Source of the DNA: an uncultured Spirochaeta sp.
GTDB taxonomy: Bacteria > Spirochaetota > Spirochaetia > DSM-27196 > Alkalispirochaetaceae
Direction: 5' to 3'
Length of the DNA: 53,611 nucleotides
Assembly (NCBI GenBank): GCA_913030605.1
Contig: CAJWEZ010000030.1
Coordinates: 1 to 53,611, forward strand
The position numbers were made by a program, and so were the translations under genes. Shown here piece after piece: positions 16,996 through 25,352 of the stretch. Numbering within the stretch: position 1 is the first letter of the stretch; every line of letters begins with the position of its first letter. The notes below the pieces were generated by a model, which was not told the origin of the DNA, searched no databases, and saw only the letters and a list, made by a program, of their open reading frames with translations.

Positions 16996-18624
16996 ATGTT
17001 TGACAATGTTCACCGGGCACTCGATGCGCGGTATCGGACCTCGGGACGGATCGCGCGGCGCAAGGCCCGAATCCTCTTCGACATCAACGCGATCCTTGCC
17101 GCAGCGATCGGTGTGCTCGCCGTGGTGTACGTGTTCCGGCAGGAACCGGCGGTGCGCGTGGGCATGCTGGCGGCACTGGTCGTGGTTTTCGGTGTGTCGG
17201 AGGTGCTGGTCCTTCGCGGCAGACTCACGGTCGCCGGGCTGTTGCACGTGTATGCGCTTCTGGTTCTGCTTACGGTCCTGCGTTTCCTGGTGGGGACGTC
17301 CATGTACGAACTCCAGACGCATACGGCGATCATGGGGATTCTGGTGCTTGACGCCACCGTGGTCGCCACCACCAGACGGTCGCTGACCGTGTTCGGGGTC
17401 CTTGCCCTGCTGTCAACGATCGCGGTGTTCGGCACGGCGCCGATCCTGCGCCCCGACACGTTCACCACGGCGCAGATGGTGACGCCGTTGGTTCTCTCCT
17501 CGGTACTGGTGGTGATCGCCGTGGCGATCGCCCGCGCGCTCTTCGCGCTCTCCGCCGGTATCGTGGAGGACCTCGAGGAGACCCATCGTCGCCTGGCGGG
17601 GCAGCACGACGCGCTGCAGGACCTGTTCGCCGGGTTTCGCGCGGGGGTCGAAACCAGCGAGCACCTGACCCGGGCGGGTCAGGACGCGCACCAGGTGATC
17701 GAATCGCTTCACGGGCAGTCCGCCGACGGCAAAGAGGTGATGGGCGAGCTCCAGTCGACGGTTGACGCGATCGCCCGGCAGACGGAGGCGCTGCGGCGGC
17801 AGGCGCTGAGCCTCGAGGAACAGATGGGGACCCAGGCGAGTTCCGTGGAACAGGCGACCGCGGCGGTTGAGGAGATGAACGGATCGATCCAGAACATGAG
17901 CCGCATCTCGCGGGACCGCAGCGGTCAGGTCGAGCGCCTCGTCACCACCGCCGACGAGGGCGCCGCACGCATCCGCCGCAGCGAGGAAGCGATGAAACAC
18001 GTGGCGGAGTCGTCGCAGCGCATGCTGGACTTCGTGGCAATGATCAGCAAGATCGCCGCACAGTCGAACATGCTGGCCATGAATGCGGCGATAGAGGCTG
18101 CCCACGCCGGCAGCTACGGTGCCGGGTTTGCCGTGGTGGCCGACGAGATCCGTCAGCTCGCCGAGACATCCTCGGACTACGCCAAACAGATCGCCGGCGC
18201 GTTGCGAACCAGTGTTTCGGACGTCGAGGAAGCCAGCGCGATCAACACGCAGGCGGCGTCACTCTTCGGACAGATCCACGACGAGGTCGCCCAGGTGAGC
18301 ACGACCTTTCAGGAACTGATTTCGGGACTCGGAGAGCTTTCCCAGGGGTCGAAGGAGATCCTTGACTCCGTCACCGACCTCCGCGACACCACCACGACCG
18401 TGAACACCGCCTCAGCCGAGACACGCCGCATGGCGGAGGAGGGCGGCGCCTCAACCGACGCGCTCACCTCGATCTCGCGGCGCATCGAGGAGAACAGCGC
18501 CCGGCGGGACGAGGCGATCGCCCGGCTCGCGACGGTCATCGAAACGGTGGAATCGGTGAGTGACGACAACCGGCGACAGCTTGAGCAGCTGGACCGCGAC
18601 ATCCACCGGATATCCGGAGAGTAG
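16996..18624 (+). CDS. methyl-accepting chemotaxis-like protein with polytopic membrane domain
   Basis: The protein has 542 residues. The first 180 form about six closely packed membrane helices with almost no periplasmic loop, so there is no classical ligand-binding domain and no HAMP. The rest is a long coiled coil of the MCP signalling type; the conserved hairpin tip is [20 protein letters not shown] at about residues 364-383, which contacts CheW and CheA. Methylatable Gln/Glu pairs flank it. It may sense membrane state or take input through the helices. It is divergent from the sugar-transport operon with back-to-back promoters, so a link to sugar taxis is possible but unproven. Confidence 0.85.
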   Translation: MFDNVHRALDARYRTSGRIARRKARILFDINAILAAAIGVLAVVYVFRQEPAVRVGMLAALVVVFGVSEVLVLRGRLTVAGLLHVYALLVLLTVLRFLVGTSMYELQTHTAIMGILVLDATVVATTRRSLTVFGVLALLSTIAVFGTAPILRPDTFTTAQMVTPLVLSSVLVVIAVAIARALFALSAGIVEDLEETHRRLAGQHDALQDLFAGFRAGVETSEHLTRAGQDAHQVIESLHGQSADGKEVMGELQSTVDAIARQTEALRRQALSLEEQMGTQASSVEQATAAVEEMNGSIQNMSRISRDRSGQVERLVTTADEGAARIRRSEEAMKHVAESSQRMLDFVAMISKIAAQSNMLAMNAAIEAAHAGSYGAGFAVVADEIRQLAETSSDYAKQIAGALRTSVSDVEEASAINTQAASLFGQIHDEVAQVSTTFQELISGLGELSQGSKEILDSVTDLRDTTTTVNTASAETRRMAEEGGASTDALTSISRRIEENSARRDEAIARLATVIETVESVSDDNRRQLEQLDRDIHRISGE

Positions 18625-18634
18625 CGCTCGATCT

Positions 18635-18658
18635 GCCGTCAGGCCGGGGCCTGGCGGC
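18635..18658. terminator. hairpin at the convergent junction
   Basis: GCCGTCAGGCC (18635-18645) pairs with GGCCTGGCGGC (18648-18658) with one wobble. It lies between the stops of the chemoreceptor gene and the convergent ABC permease and covers the last permease codons. There is no T-tract. Confidence 0.3.
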
Positions 18659-20144
18659 GAACGAATCGCCGGCCGGCAAGCCAGACCCACACTCCGGTGG
18701 TGAGGACCGCCGCCGCCACGGACACCGCAACCCGCGAGGACGGCGTCGCGGCGTCCGCGAGCAGGGCCTCCGATATCCATACCGAAGGCACCGGTGCGGC
18801 GAACCACCGGACAGAGGGAGGCGCAAACCACACCAAAAGCGGCGCCAGCGCCAGAACTCCCGTTGCCTTCGCCAGGGCCACTCCCTCGACCTTGTCGCGG
18901 GCAACCGCCGCCAGGAACAGTGCCACCAGCGGGGTCTGCGCTGCCAGGGGCGGCAGAACCCACGCCAGGCGCGGCCACGGTACCGGCGAAATCCCGTTGC
19001 CACCGGCGACACACATCGCGAGCGGGACCGTCGCCACCGACGCGACGACCAGCTTCCGTACGAGCCACCCGATGCGGTTGGTGGGGGTCACCGACACCGG
19101 ACGCATGATCCTCTCATCGGCATCGTCGAGCAGGACAAACCCGCTGACCATCCCGATCAGGATTGGCGTCATGGCGAGGAAAAACGCTACAAGCAGTGGT
19201 GCCATCGGTGTCAGGTCGAACCCCACGGTCCGGTGCAGTACACCCGTGAGGACCGGGACTCCGAACCGGAGGAGCGGGGTGAACAGCAGCGGCGCGGCAA
19301 AGGCCACGGAGAGCATCGGGTCGCGGAGGACCGAGCGGATCTCTCCAACGGCGATCGTCCATCCGGTGCCGGAGCGGGATGCGTGCTGAACGGTCCGTGA
19401 CACCGGGTGTTCGCGTCCCTCGACTCCACCGGCGGCATCACCGCGCCCGGAGCGTCCACCAGGGCTGCAGCGCGCCTGCAGATGCAGCGACAGGCGGCGC
19501 GACGCCAGGATCACAGCTGCCGCCGCCCACACCGCCAGCGATGTCGCCGCCAGAACCGCGCGGCCCGGGGGCAGCGTTCCGTCGAGAAGCGCCAGCGCCG
19601 GAAGGGTGGGCAGTACCCACCACAGCGGGTGCCGCGCCACGCCCAAATAGGGAAGCAACGGAAGCGCAAACCCGACCGTCCACGCGATGCCGCGGAAGAA
19701 GTACCCGTTCAGTGTCTCCGCGCCGAGCGCCACGACGATGCCGATGGCGGTGTACATCAGCGAGGAGAACACCACGGCGAGAACCGCACCCGGCGTCTGT
19801 GCCCCCGCTCCGTGACCGGCGAGCAGGAGGGGAACGCTGACAACGGTCGCCAGCGCCGTAAGGGTCGCCAGCTTCGACGCGACGTACGCCGCCGGGGGCA
19901 CCGGTGTGACACCCAGGACGTTCAGAATCCCGTCCTCCCGTTCCAGCAGCACCAGGGCTCCCACGAAGAAGAAACCGAGTACGGAGGTATCGGTGAACAC
20001 CAGCAGCGTCGTCAGAAAGCCCCGAGCCTCCGGTGGTATCAGACGGATGCCCGCCAGATAGATCACGAGAATCACGGCGTACACCCCGTGGAAGCCGTGG
20101 CGCCACTGAAAGCGCAGGTCGCCGGAGAGCAGTGTGCGGATCAT
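18639..20144 (-). CDS. ABC-2 type exporter permease, two fused membrane domains
   Basis: The protein has 501 residues and about twelve membrane segments in two halves separated by a charged, glycine-rich linker near residues 225-265. The two halves share a motif at equivalent positions: EDGILNVLGVTPVPPAAYVASKL in half one and DERIMRPVSVTPTNRIGWLVRKL in half two, so the protein looks like a fusion of two homologous permeases. In the mycobacterial Rv2686c-Rv2688c fluoroquinolone exporter the two permeases are separate proteins. It probably exports a drug or lipid-like compound with the ATPase encoded upstream, whose stop overlaps this ATG by 4 bases. Confidence 0.8.
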   Translation of the reverse strand: MIRTLLSGDLRFQWRHGFHGVYAVILVIYLAGIRLIPPEARGFLTTLLVFTDTSVLGFFFVGALVLLEREDGILNVLGVTPVPPAAYVASKLATLTALATVVSVPLLLAGHGAGAQTPGAVLAVVFSSLMYTAIGIVVALGAETLNGYFFRGIAWTVGFALPLLPYLGVARHPLWWVLPTLPALALLDGTLPPGRAVLAATSLAVWAAAAVILASRRLSLHLQARCSPGGRSGRGDAAGGVEGREHPVSRTVQHASRSGTGWTIAVGEIRSVLRDPMLSVAFAAPLLFTPLLRFGVPVLTGVLHRTVGFDLTPMAPLLVAFFLAMTPILIGMVSGFVLLDDADERIMRPVSVTPTNRIGWLVRKLVVASVATVPLAMCVAGGNGISPVPWPRLAWVLPPLAAQTPLVALFLAAVARDKVEGVALAKATGVLALAPLLVWFAPPSVRWFAAPVPSVWISEALLADAATPSSRVAVSVAAAVLTTGVWVWLAGRRFVRRQAPA

Positions 20145-21007
20145 CCCGACAGGCCCCGGCCGGTCGTGGCGATAAAGACATCCTCCAGGGAGGCCTCCTG
20201 ACTGTGGACTCGGAGCACCCCGTCGTTCCGGAGACGTTCCAGAAAGGCCGCGTTGTCGGCAAGGTCGCGCAGCGGAAACTCTTCCTGGATCGGGCCGGCG
20301 GATGTCTCGATGTCGACAATAACGCTGCGGCTACCGTGCTGCTGCCTGAGCGCGTACGGCGAATCCACCACCGGCAGCGTTCCGTCGACGATGAACGCCA
20401 CCCGGTCACACAACTCGTCGGCAACCTGCATGTTGTGGGTGGTCAGAAACACGGTGGTGCCGGCGTCGCGCATGCTGCGAATCACGCCGCGGACGTGACG
20501 CGCCGTCGCCGGGTCCAGCCCGGTGGTTGGCTCGTCGAGGAACACGATCTGCGGTTCGTTCAGGAACGCGCGACACAGGTTGAGTCGGGTTTTCATGCCC
20601 TTGGAGTAGGCCGCCACGCGTTGGTGCGCCGCCTCCCCGAGTCCGAAGCGATGCAGGAGCTCTGCCGGGTCGCGGGTGGCGCCGCGGTACAACGAGGCGA
20701 AGTAGCGCAGGTTTTCCATGGCGGTGAAGCGCGAGAAAAAGTAGGGAAACTCGAAGGCCACGCCAAGAGACTCGTAGAGCGCCCGTGGCGCGGTGCGGAT
20801 CTCCTGCCCCGCCACCGTTGCGCTGCCCGTGTATCCCCTCAGGAGGCCGATCAGTACGTTCTGGGTGGTGCTTTTACCGGCACCGCTGGGGCCCAGGAAT
20901 CCGAAAATCTCGCCGGCGGACACGGAGAACGAAACACCGTGAAGGGTTTCGGCGGCGGCACCGGGGTAGGTGAAGCGCAGATCCCGCACGTCGATCGCAG
21001 CGCTCAT
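20141..21007 (-). CDS. ABC transporter ATP-binding protein (drug/ABC-2 exporter type)
   Basis: This 288-residue ATPase has Walker A GPSGAGKST at residues 39-47, signature YSKGM at 134-138 and Walker B IVFLDEP at 154-160, followed by TTGLDP and the H-loop TTHN. The Q-loop glutamine is replaced in the FEFPYF segment, as in some exporter ATPases. The C-terminal extension (about 70 residues) is typical of drug exporters. It powers the fused permease encoded next. Its start overlaps the TetR stop (21004-21007), so regulator, ATPase and permease form one translationally coupled operon. Confidence 0.88.
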   Translation of the reverse strand: MSAAIDVRDLRFTYPGAAAETLHGVSFSVSAGEIFGFLGPSGAGKSTTQNVLIGLLRGYTGSATVAGQEIRTAPRALYESLGVAFEFPYFFSRFTAMENLRYFASLYRGATRDPAELLHRFGLGEAAHQRVAAYSKGMKTRLNLCRAFLNEPQIVFLDEPTTGLDPATARHVRGVIRSMRDAGTTVFLTTHNMQVADELCDRVAFIVDGTLPVVDSPYALRQQHGSRSVIVDIETSAGPIQEEFPLRDLADNAAFLERLRNDGVLRVHSQEASLEDVFIATTGRGLSG

Positions 21008-21615
21008 CGGTGTCCTCCGTGAAACATCCCGTCTACGACCGTCCGGACCAGCGTTTCGCGGGTGGCGTCGAACTGGTCTTCACCGAGTTCCCGCCGGTGG
21101 AGGGCCAGAACGTACATCGCCCGGATAACGCCAACCAGGTGTTCGACCGGATCACCGCGGAGGTGTCCGGCGGCCTGCCAGCGCGTCAGCACCGGCGCCA
21201 GGGCTCCGGTATCGTTGCTGCGATGGCGGTCGTGGTAGTCGGCGGGGACGTTCCGGCCGATTCGTTCGATCTCGTCGGGATCGAGCATGCGATGAAACAC
21301 GGGGTTTTCGTCCACCATCGCGAGCCCCCGGACGAGGATTCCGGCGACAGCGTCCGGGGTCGGTGGATCCAGACTCTCGAGCGCCGCGATAAGCGGTCCC
21401 TGCACCGTCCGTTCTTCCAGGCGCATCACCTCGTAGAACAGCGTCTCCTTCGTGGGATAGAACAGGTAGAAGCTGCCCTTGGAAATCCCGGCGGCCCGCG
21501 TCAGTTCCTCAACCACGATTTTCCTGGCGCTTCTGTGCGCCAGGAGATCCCGTGCCACACTCAGCAGGCGGGCGTCGATCTTCCGTCGTTCCTGTTCGGA
21601 AAACTGCTTTGGCAT
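21004..21615 (-). CDS. TetR family transcriptional regulator
   Basis: The protein has 203 residues from ATG 21615. The N-terminal helix-turn-helix is at residues 33-52 (IVVEELTRAAGISKGSFYLF), the standard TetR recognition region; the C-terminal part is a helical ligand-binding and dimer domain. It is the first gene of the ABC exporter operon and probably represses it until an exported compound binds. A TTG start at 21651 would add 12 residues but would lie on the -35 element, so I chose the ATG, whose TATAGT -10 is exactly 6 bases upstream with no ribosome-binding site. Confidence 0.85.
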   Translation of the reverse strand: MPKQFSEQERRKIDARLLSVARDLLAHRSARKIVVEELTRAAGISKGSFYLFYPTKETLFYEVMRLEERTVQGPLIAALESLDPPTPDAVAGILVRGLAMVDENPVFHRMLDPDEIERIGRNVPADYHDRHRSNDTGALAPVLTRWQAAGHLRGDPVEHLVGVIRAMYVLALHRRELGEDQFDATRETLVRTVVDGMFHGGHR

Positions 21616-21621
21616 AGAATG

Positions 21622-21651
21622 ACTATATGACCGAGTTGGTAAAACAGTCAA
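21622..21651 (-). promoter_or_regulatory. TetR-ABC operon promoter with operator-like palindrome, leaderless
   Basis: On the minus strand TTGACT (21651-21646), 18 bases, TATAGT (21627-21622), 6 bases, then ATG at 21615. Between the two boxes lies an imperfect inverted repeat, 21628-21642 (TTACC...GGTCA arms), in the usual place for an autorepressing TetR operator. This is the best-conserved of the leaderless-type promoters in the window. Confidence 0.6.
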
Positions 21652-21662
21652 TAAAAACCGCG

Positions 21663-21697
21663 AAAAAACCGGATCGACGGACTGTCCGCCGACCCGG
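21663..21697 (-). terminator. Rho-independent terminator of the purine permease gene
   Basis: On the minus strand CCGGGTCGGCGGAC (21697-21684) pairs with GTCCGTCGATCCGG (21682-21669), 14 positions with two wobbles, followed by TTTTTT (21668-21663). It begins 18 bases after the permease stop and insulates the tetR promoter. Confidence 0.85.
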
Positions 21698-21714
21698 TGG
21701 TGCCGTGAGCGTTC

Positions 21715-23007
21715 TCAGACGAAAAAGCTCACCAGGAAGAACGCGCCCACGATGTAGGTCAGCAACGGCACAGATCGACCTGCGCCGGTTGCCACCTTGA
21801 GCACGATATAGCTCAGGACACCGAAGACGATTCCCTCGGAAATGGTGTAGGTCAGCGGCATCATGATCATCGTCAGAAACGCCGGGATCGCTTCGGTGTA
21901 GTCCCCGAAATCGATGTCCTTCACCGGGCTTGCCATAAAGACGCCCACCAGGATCAGGGCCGGCGCCGTTGCGGCCCCCGGAATGAGCAGGAACAGCTGG
22001 CTGAAGAACAACGCCACAAGGAAAAGCACGGCGACAACGAGCGCCGTGAGTCCGGTCCGGCCGCCTTCCTCGACACCGGAGGCACTCTCGATATAGGTCG
22101 TGACGGTGCTCGTCCCGAGCATCGCGCCCACCGTGGTTCCCACGGCGTCGGCGAGGAGCGCCTGCTTCACCCGGGGGATGCGGCCCTCACTGTCCACGAG
22201 TCCCGCCTTGGTGGCAACGCCGACCAGCGTCCCGACCGTGTCGAACATGTCCACAAAGAGAAACGTGAACACCACGATGAGCATGTCAACGGTGAAGATC
22301 TGGCCCCACTCAAACTGCAGCGCCACCGGTGCCAGGGAGGGCGGCATGCTGACCAGCCGAAAGCCCTCGCTCACCGTCGTCACGCCGAAGGGGATGCCGA
22401 CGAGCGTTGCCCCGAGAATTCCCAGCAGCAGGGCGCCCTTCACCCGCAGCGCCACCAGCGCCCCGGTCACGATCAGACCGATGACCGCCACCAGCACCGC
22501 CGGGGTTGCGAACTCCCCGAGGCTCACCAGCGTCGCGTCGTTGTTGACGATCATGCCGGCGTTCTGCATCCCCACGAAGGCGATGAACAGTCCGATACCC
22601 ACCGAGATCGCGCGCTTGATGTTCCGCGGAATGCTGTTGACGATCGCCTCGCGAACGTTGAACGCCGTCAGCAGCAGGAAGATCAGGCCCTCGATGAAGA
22701 CCGCCGTCAGGGCGAACTGCCAGCTTTTGCCCATGCCGATGACAACGGAAAAGGCAAAGAACGCGTTGAGGCCCATACCCGGTGCCAGCGCGAACGGCAG
22801 GCGCGCAGCCAGTGCCATGACCAGCGTGCCGATCATCGACGCCAGGGCGGTGGCGGTAAACACCCCTCCGAAGTCCATGCCGGCGTTCTGCAGCGTCAGG
22901 GGCTGGACGATGAGGATGTAGGCCATCGTCAGAAAGGTCGTGATACCGGCGATGACCTCGGTCTTCACATCGGTTCCGTGGGCCTTGAGCCCGAAATAGG
23001 ATTCCAT
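21715..23007 (-). CDS. NCS2 family nucleobase permease (hypoxanthine/guanine/adenine type)
   Basis: This 430-residue integral membrane protein has about twelve to fourteen helices. The N-terminus FGLKAHGTDVKTEVIAGITTF and TMAYILIVQP are typical of the AzgA/PbuG branch of NCS2 transporters, which import purine bases by proton symport. The motif PGMGLNAFFAF lies near residue 95. The ATG has GGAG 10 bases upstream and its own promoter region (TATAAG near 23040) in the 89-base gap after the MFS gene. A good terminator follows. No purine riboswitch consensus is visible upstream. Confidence 0.9.
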   Translation of the reverse strand: MESYFGLKAHGTDVKTEVIAGITTFLTMAYILIVQPLTLQNAGMDFGGVFTATALASMIGTLVMALAARLPFALAPGMGLNAFFAFSVVIGMGKSWQFALTAVFIEGLIFLLLTAFNVREAIVNSIPRNIKRAISVGIGLFIAFVGMQNAGMIVNNDATLVSLGEFATPAVLVAVIGLIVTGALVALRVKGALLLGILGATLVGIPFGVTTVSEGFRLVSMPPSLAPVALQFEWGQIFTVDMLIVVFTFLFVDMFDTVGTLVGVATKAGLVDSEGRIPRVKQALLADAVGTTVGAMLGTSTVTTYIESASGVEEGGRTGLTALVVAVLFLVALFFSQLFLLIPGAATAPALILVGVFMASPVKDIDFGDYTEAIPAFLTMIMMPLTYTISEGIVFGVLSYIVLKVATGAGRSVPLLTYIVGAFFLVSFFV

Positions 23008-23096
23008 TGGGGGATCGCTCCTGTATGCGTGTGATTTGCGCTTATAGCACGAACGGTGCGCTCATGTACATCGGAATATGCGCGAAAACCGAATGT

Positions 23097-24503
23097 TTAT
23101 GCGGTTTCGTCGGGGTCGGTCCGATCGCCGTCGGTTCCGTATTCCCCCGGTTCACCGTACGTGTCCGGGACGTAGTCGTCACTGCTGTACTCCATAGCGG
23201 CATCTTCACCCGGGGCAGCCGAGAAACCGTCGTAGGCTGTCGGAACCGGCGCAGGCTTCTGTCGCCGTCGCGGTGCCATGCGTCGCAGCATCGTGTACGC
23301 CATCATCGTCGTGCGAGGCATCGTGCGGTACGCCGCGGACCGGCCGCGTACCCGGAACTGCGGCACGAGGCGGATTCGCAGGACGCCGAAGGCCAGGTAG
23401 AACCCCAGGGTGATCGCCACGAAAAGGTACAGCGCCCCGAATCCCACCCGGGAGATTGCGGCGGAGGCGACGATCGGTCCCAGTACCGACCCGATCCCGT
23501 AGAACACGTAGAGGGCGCTGGCGGCCTCCACCATCTCCTCCGCCAGTACCTGGTCGTTCACCGTGGCGACGGCGAGGGAGTAGAGGGGAATCGCAAACCC
23601 GCCGAAGGCGAAGGCCATCGCCATGAGGTACGGGCCCCCGCCGTGGGCGGCGCTCAGTCCGAACGCCGCCAGACCGCCGATGAGCGAACTCACCAGCAGC
23701 GCACGGCGGCGGTCAAAACGGTCGGATATCCAGCCGAGCGGAATCTGCATCGCCATCGTCCCCACCGAAAACATGAGCAGGAACCCACCGATCCGGCCCT
23801 CGCTCATGCCGATTCCCTGGGCGAAGCGCGGCGCGAGACTCAGGTGGGCGCCCGAGACGAGACCGCTCACCACGACGCCGAAGGAGCCCATCGGCGACTT
23901 GCGGAACATGCCCATCACGCGAATGCGGACACTGCCGATCTGCGGGTTGCCGGTCACCTGCGCCAGCGTGATCGGCAGGAGGCAGATCGAGATCATGATC
24001 GAGGTGATTCCGAACAGGGAGAACGTCGCCGGCGGAAAGACCGCGACCAGCGGCTGAGCGATGCCCATCGCGGCGAGGTACACGATGCCGTAGATCGACA
24101 AAATCTGACCGCGGCGATTGTTCGGCGCCGAGGCGTTCAGCCAGCTCTCCACAACCACCAGGACAACGGACAGACAGACTCCGTGGATGACGCGAAACAC
24201 AAACCACGCCGTCGGTTGGATCCACAGGATGTGGGCCAGGGACGATGCCGAGGCGAGAGACGCAAAGGCGGCGAACGTACGTACGTAGCCAACGTTGCGG
24301 ATCACCACGAGCGCGAGAAACGACCCGAGGAGAACGCCTCCGTAGTACCCCGCGCTGATGAATCCGATCGCGAGCTCCGAGAACCCCTCGAGGCCGGCGC
24401 GGAGCGTTACTGCGGTTCCCTGGAGGGCCGAACCACTGCCCAGCAGAAACACCGAGGCAAAAATGGCCGTCACCGTCGTGAGGGGACGTTCCGTTGTCTC
24501 CAT
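23097..24503 (-). CDS. MFS transporter (YcaD-like) with acidic tail
   Basis: The protein has 468 residues. Twelve membrane helices span residues 10-385, with the MFS cytoplasmic loop GWISDRFDRRRALL between helices 8 and 9 and NNRRGQ in the first half. The overall shape resembles YcaD-type permeases of unknown substrate. The last 80 residues form a basic patch (MLRRMAPRRRQK) and then a disordered, strongly acidic, tyrosine-containing tail, which is not part of the transport core. The promoter TTGATC-17-TAGCAC lies 6 bases before the ATG, with no ribosome-binding site. Confidence 0.82.
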   Translation of the reverse strand: METTERPLTTVTAIFASVFLLGSGSALQGTAVTLRAGLEGFSELAIGFISAGYYGGVLLGSFLALVVIRNVGYVRTFAAFASLASASSLAHILWIQPTAWFVFRVIHGVCLSVVLVVVESWLNASAPNNRRGQILSIYGIVYLAAMGIAQPLVAVFPPATFSLFGITSIMISICLLPITLAQVTGNPQIGSVRIRVMGMFRKSPMGSFGVVVSGLVSGAHLSLAPRFAQGIGMSEGRIGGFLLMFSVGTMAMQIPLGWISDRFDRRRALLVSSLIGGLAAFGLSAAHGGGPYLMAMAFAFGGFAIPLYSLAVATVNDQVLAEEMVEAASALYVFYGIGSVLGPIVASAAISRVGFGALYLFVAITLGFYLAFGVLRIRLVPQFRVRGRSAAYRTMPRTTMMAYTMLRRMAPRRRQKPAPVPTAYDGFSAAPGEDAAMEYSSDDYVPDTYGEPGEYGTDGDRTDPDETA

Positions 24504-24509
24504 GGGACG

Positions 24510-24538
24510 GTGCTACCACATCGCGGCGGCCGGATCAA
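24510..24538 (-). promoter_or_regulatory. MFS gene promoter, leaderless type
   Basis: On the minus strand TTGATC (24538-24533), 17 bases, TAGCAC (24515-24510), 6 bases, ATG at 24503. The -35 overlaps the stop codon of the DUF2161 gene. Confidence 0.55.
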
Positions 24539-25242
24539 GCATCGGGCACGTCCACGATCCGGGGCAGCACGTCAACGTAGCGTTCGAGTGCCGCACGACC
24601 GACATCGGAGAGGCGGTACCGGCCTCGGGACTCCCGGTCGAACCAACCGTAGAGATTTCGCGAGAGAATCGGCTGAGTGTCCGCGGGGCCGCCGGCGGCG
24701 CGGATCGCCGCCGGTGTCATCGTGTCGGGCGCGTCGCGGAGGATCGCCGCAACGCGGATCGCCCGCTGCCGGTACGCGGAGAAGCGCTCCTCTCTGCTGG
24801 TCTGACCGGCACGGTTGAGTTCCGCGTAGCGGCCGTCGATCTCACGGAGGATCGCCGCCCGGCGGCGGGGGCGCCGACGGCGCGTACCTTCCGCCGGATG
24901 CAGCACCACCTCAACGCGCGTTCCCGTGCGGAGAAAACGGACCAACAGGAGCCCAAGCTCGAGCCGTCGCAGCACCGCGAGCACGTTCCGGCCGTTGCGG
25001 ATCCGGCCCCGGCTTCCGGAGACCGGCACCGCGAGGTAGACGCTGGGACTGATTTCCTGCCGCCGCACGCCCTGTGCGATCAGGTCCAGCGTCATGCGCG
25101 TTTTGAGCTCGAGAATCACCGGGTCACCGGCGCCATCCGGTCGCGTCGCGACCAGGTCGCAGTGTTGGACTTCCGCCGACACGTGATATCCTTGACCCCG
25201 GAGCCAGGTGGTAAGTGGTGCGTGGAGCTCGGTTTCGCGCAT
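24535..25242 (-). CDS. DUF2161 family PD-(D/E)XK nuclease-fold protein
   Basis: The protein has 235 residues. The N-terminal half has the nuclease-fold pattern: Glu24, Asp29 (CDLVATRP), Glu45-Leu-Lys47 (VILELKTR) and a following QGVRR helix at 57-61, matching the E, D, ExK and QxxxR positions of DUF2161. The C-terminal 60 residues (MTPAAIRAAGGPADTQ and GRYRLSDVGRAALERY) look like a winged helix. An Arg-rich run (RRRRPRRR) lies between. Its biological role is unknown; DNA binding or cleavage is inferred. It is upstream of the MFS gene with a 31-base gap. TACGCT lies 7 bases before the ATG and no ribosome-binding site is seen. Confidence 0.72.
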   Translation of the reverse strand: MRETELHAPLTTWLRGQGYHVSAEVQHCDLVATRPDGAGDPVILELKTRMTLDLIAQGVRRQEISPSVYLAVPVSGSRGRIRNGRNVLAVLRRLELGLLLVRFLRTGTRVEVVLHPAEGTRRRRPRRRAAILREIDGRYAELNRAGQTSREERFSAYRQRAIRVAAILRDAPDTMTPAAIRAAGGPADTQPILSRNLYGWFDRESRGRYRLSDVGRAALERYVDVLPRIVDVPDA

Positions 25243-25249
25243 GGATTGC

Positions 25250-25255
25250 AGCGTA
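25250..25255 (-). promoter_or_regulatory. -10 hexamer 7 nt before the DUF2161 gene ATG (leaderless candidate)
   Basis: On the minus strand GATACGCT is followed by seven bases and the ATG at 25242. No Shine-Dalgarno sequence is visible. The -35 is weak. Confidence 0.35.
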
Positions 25256-25352
25256 TCACAAGACGAATTCCGTCGCGATGTTGTAACTTCGTGACAGAAG
25301 CCTGGTTACGAATTCGGTGGCATTTGACCAATCGGTCTCACGTGAGGAGCCT

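Noticed and set aside
23008..23096. Purine riboswitch upstream of the purine permease
   Set aside because: The 89-base leader lacks the conserved purine aptamer core and paired loops; only a promoter-like TATAAG and a GGAG site are visible.
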